Below are positions 63,737 to 64,000 of a stretch of DNA of 64,000 nucleotides, one piece after another (positions within the stretch are counted from its first letter, which is position 1; the number at the start of each line of letters is the position of its first letter). The notes beneath the pieces are model-generated. The model was not told where the DNA came from. It was given only the letters and a program-made list of their open reading frames with translations, and searched no databases. Position numbers and translations under genes: made by a program. Source of the DNA: Campylobacter sp. W0018 (GTDB lineage Bacteria > Campylobacterota > Campylobacteria > Campylobacterales > Campylobacteraceae); the NCBI GenBank assembly GCA_020135845.1, contig JACHTQ010000002.1:1-64000 (forward strand). The letters are read 5' to 3'.

Positions 63737-64000
63737 CTATATATCCTTATCACTAAATTCGGTGTCATTTTGAACTAAATTTTGCAAAAGCACAGCAATT
63801 TCTTCACTCTTATCGCTCACTAAACCTCTTAGTTTTTCAAGCAAAACTTCATATTGAATAGTATCTTCATTAAAATTTTCTCCAAAGCCAAGTTGTTCTT
63901 CAACCTTTTTTCTAGCCATATTGAATTTTTCCAATGCATCTTCAGCCTCATCGATAATCGCATTAACCCCACCCTCTTTTGCATCTTCTTGGGCGGCCAT
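63737..64000 (-). CDS. fliF: Flagellar MS-ring protein FliF, C-terminal end (5' part outside window)
   Basis: The open frame runs off the window edge. The 87 visible residues form the acidic cytoplasmic tail that contacts FliG, including VEEQLGFGENFNEDTIQYEVLLEKLRGLV (cited as NEDTIQYEVLLEKL) and SEEIAVLLQNLVQNDTEFSDKDI. The Met at the window edge is internal. Identity rests on this tail and on the fliF-fliG-fliH order. The MS ring is the base of the flagellar rotor in the inner membrane. Confidence 0.9.
   Translation of the reverse strand: MAAQEDAKEGGVNAIIDEAEDALEKFNMARKKVEEQLGFGENFNEDTIQYEVLLEKLRGLVSDKSEEIAVLLQNLVQNDTEFSDKDI

Noticed and set aside
1..64000. CRISPR array, tRNA/rRNA genes, insertion sequences, prophage genes
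   Set aside because: No spaced direct repeats, no cloverleaf or rRNA-like sequence, and no transposase, integrase or phage protein was seen. This was a reading by eye; a covariance-model scan could still find small RNAs.

Overview
The window is a contiguous piece of a low-GC (roughly 28-30% by eye) Campylobacter chromosome of the jejuni/coli/lari group. The evidence is protein similarity and gene order. The CmeR-CmeABC efflux operon, PflB, CosR, the dba-dsbI pair, the PerR/AhpC/FdxA oxidative and iron stress genes and the flagellar genes are all of Campylobacter type. The order largely matches, in reverse, the stretch I recall from C. jejuni NCTC 11168 between fliF/fliG (Cj0318/Cj0319) and pyk (Cj0392c). 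The proteins are close to but not identical with C. jejuni as I remember them, so a related species or divergent lineage is likely. No tRNA, rRNA, insertion sequence, prophage, CRISPR array or poly-G contingency tract was seen, and no gene-free stretch exceeds 300 bases.

Layout. 1-1,281: end of pyk and a flagellar co-expressed gene with a sigma28-type promoter. 1,315-7,849 (minus): pflB, serS, trpS, aroK, der. 7,970-13,685 (plus): a DMT permease, the kdsA-ribH-nusB-pyrF operon with two uncharacterised genes, then msrP-msrQ. 13,651-19,875 (minus): seven tightly packed genes running from a UPF0323 lipoprotein and an ATP-grasp ligase, through a 2-hydroxyacid dehydrogenase and YajQ, to another lipoprotein, a secreted protein and an AAA ATPase. 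20,023-28,436: rpsU, ccoG, cmeR, cmeABC and a small hypothetical gene. 28,546-38,442: haem, lipoprotein, cell-wall and lipid genes (hemN-like, hemJ, lspA, glmM, plsY), cytochrome c peroxidase, folB, the orphan regulator cosR, a ferredoxin, a Ppx/GppA phosphatase, fliO, fliN and a CheX-like gene.

38,443-45,457 is where gene content departs from C. jejuni as I recall it. No trp operon is present here. Instead there are a TauE/SafE permease, uvrA, a frameshifted membrane-protein gene, dsbI-dba and a YqaA/DedA-type gene. 45,458-64,000 returns to the familiar order: polA, motA, motB, flhB, ahpC, fdxA, ndk, the YceD-rpmF-plsX-fabH fatty-acid cluster, ridA, serC, xseA, ubiE, a degenerate CYTH-CHAD protein, perR, dxs, and fliH-fliG-fliF.

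The region is mostly core housekeeping, so no large new system stands out. The best leads are: (1) the UPF0323 lipoprotein plus ATP-grasp ligase pair, which resembles E. coli YgiB/YgiC and heads a seven-gene envelope-related cluster; (2) a CYTH-CHAD protein with eroded catalytic motifs; (3) Fur-family 7-1-7 palindromes, including one overlapping the predicted ahpC start of transcription, and a 23-bp tandem repeat upstream of fdxA; (4) a translationally coupled 55-aa Dba and an unannotated 54-aa gene in the pyrF operon; (5) a frameshifted gene after uvrA.
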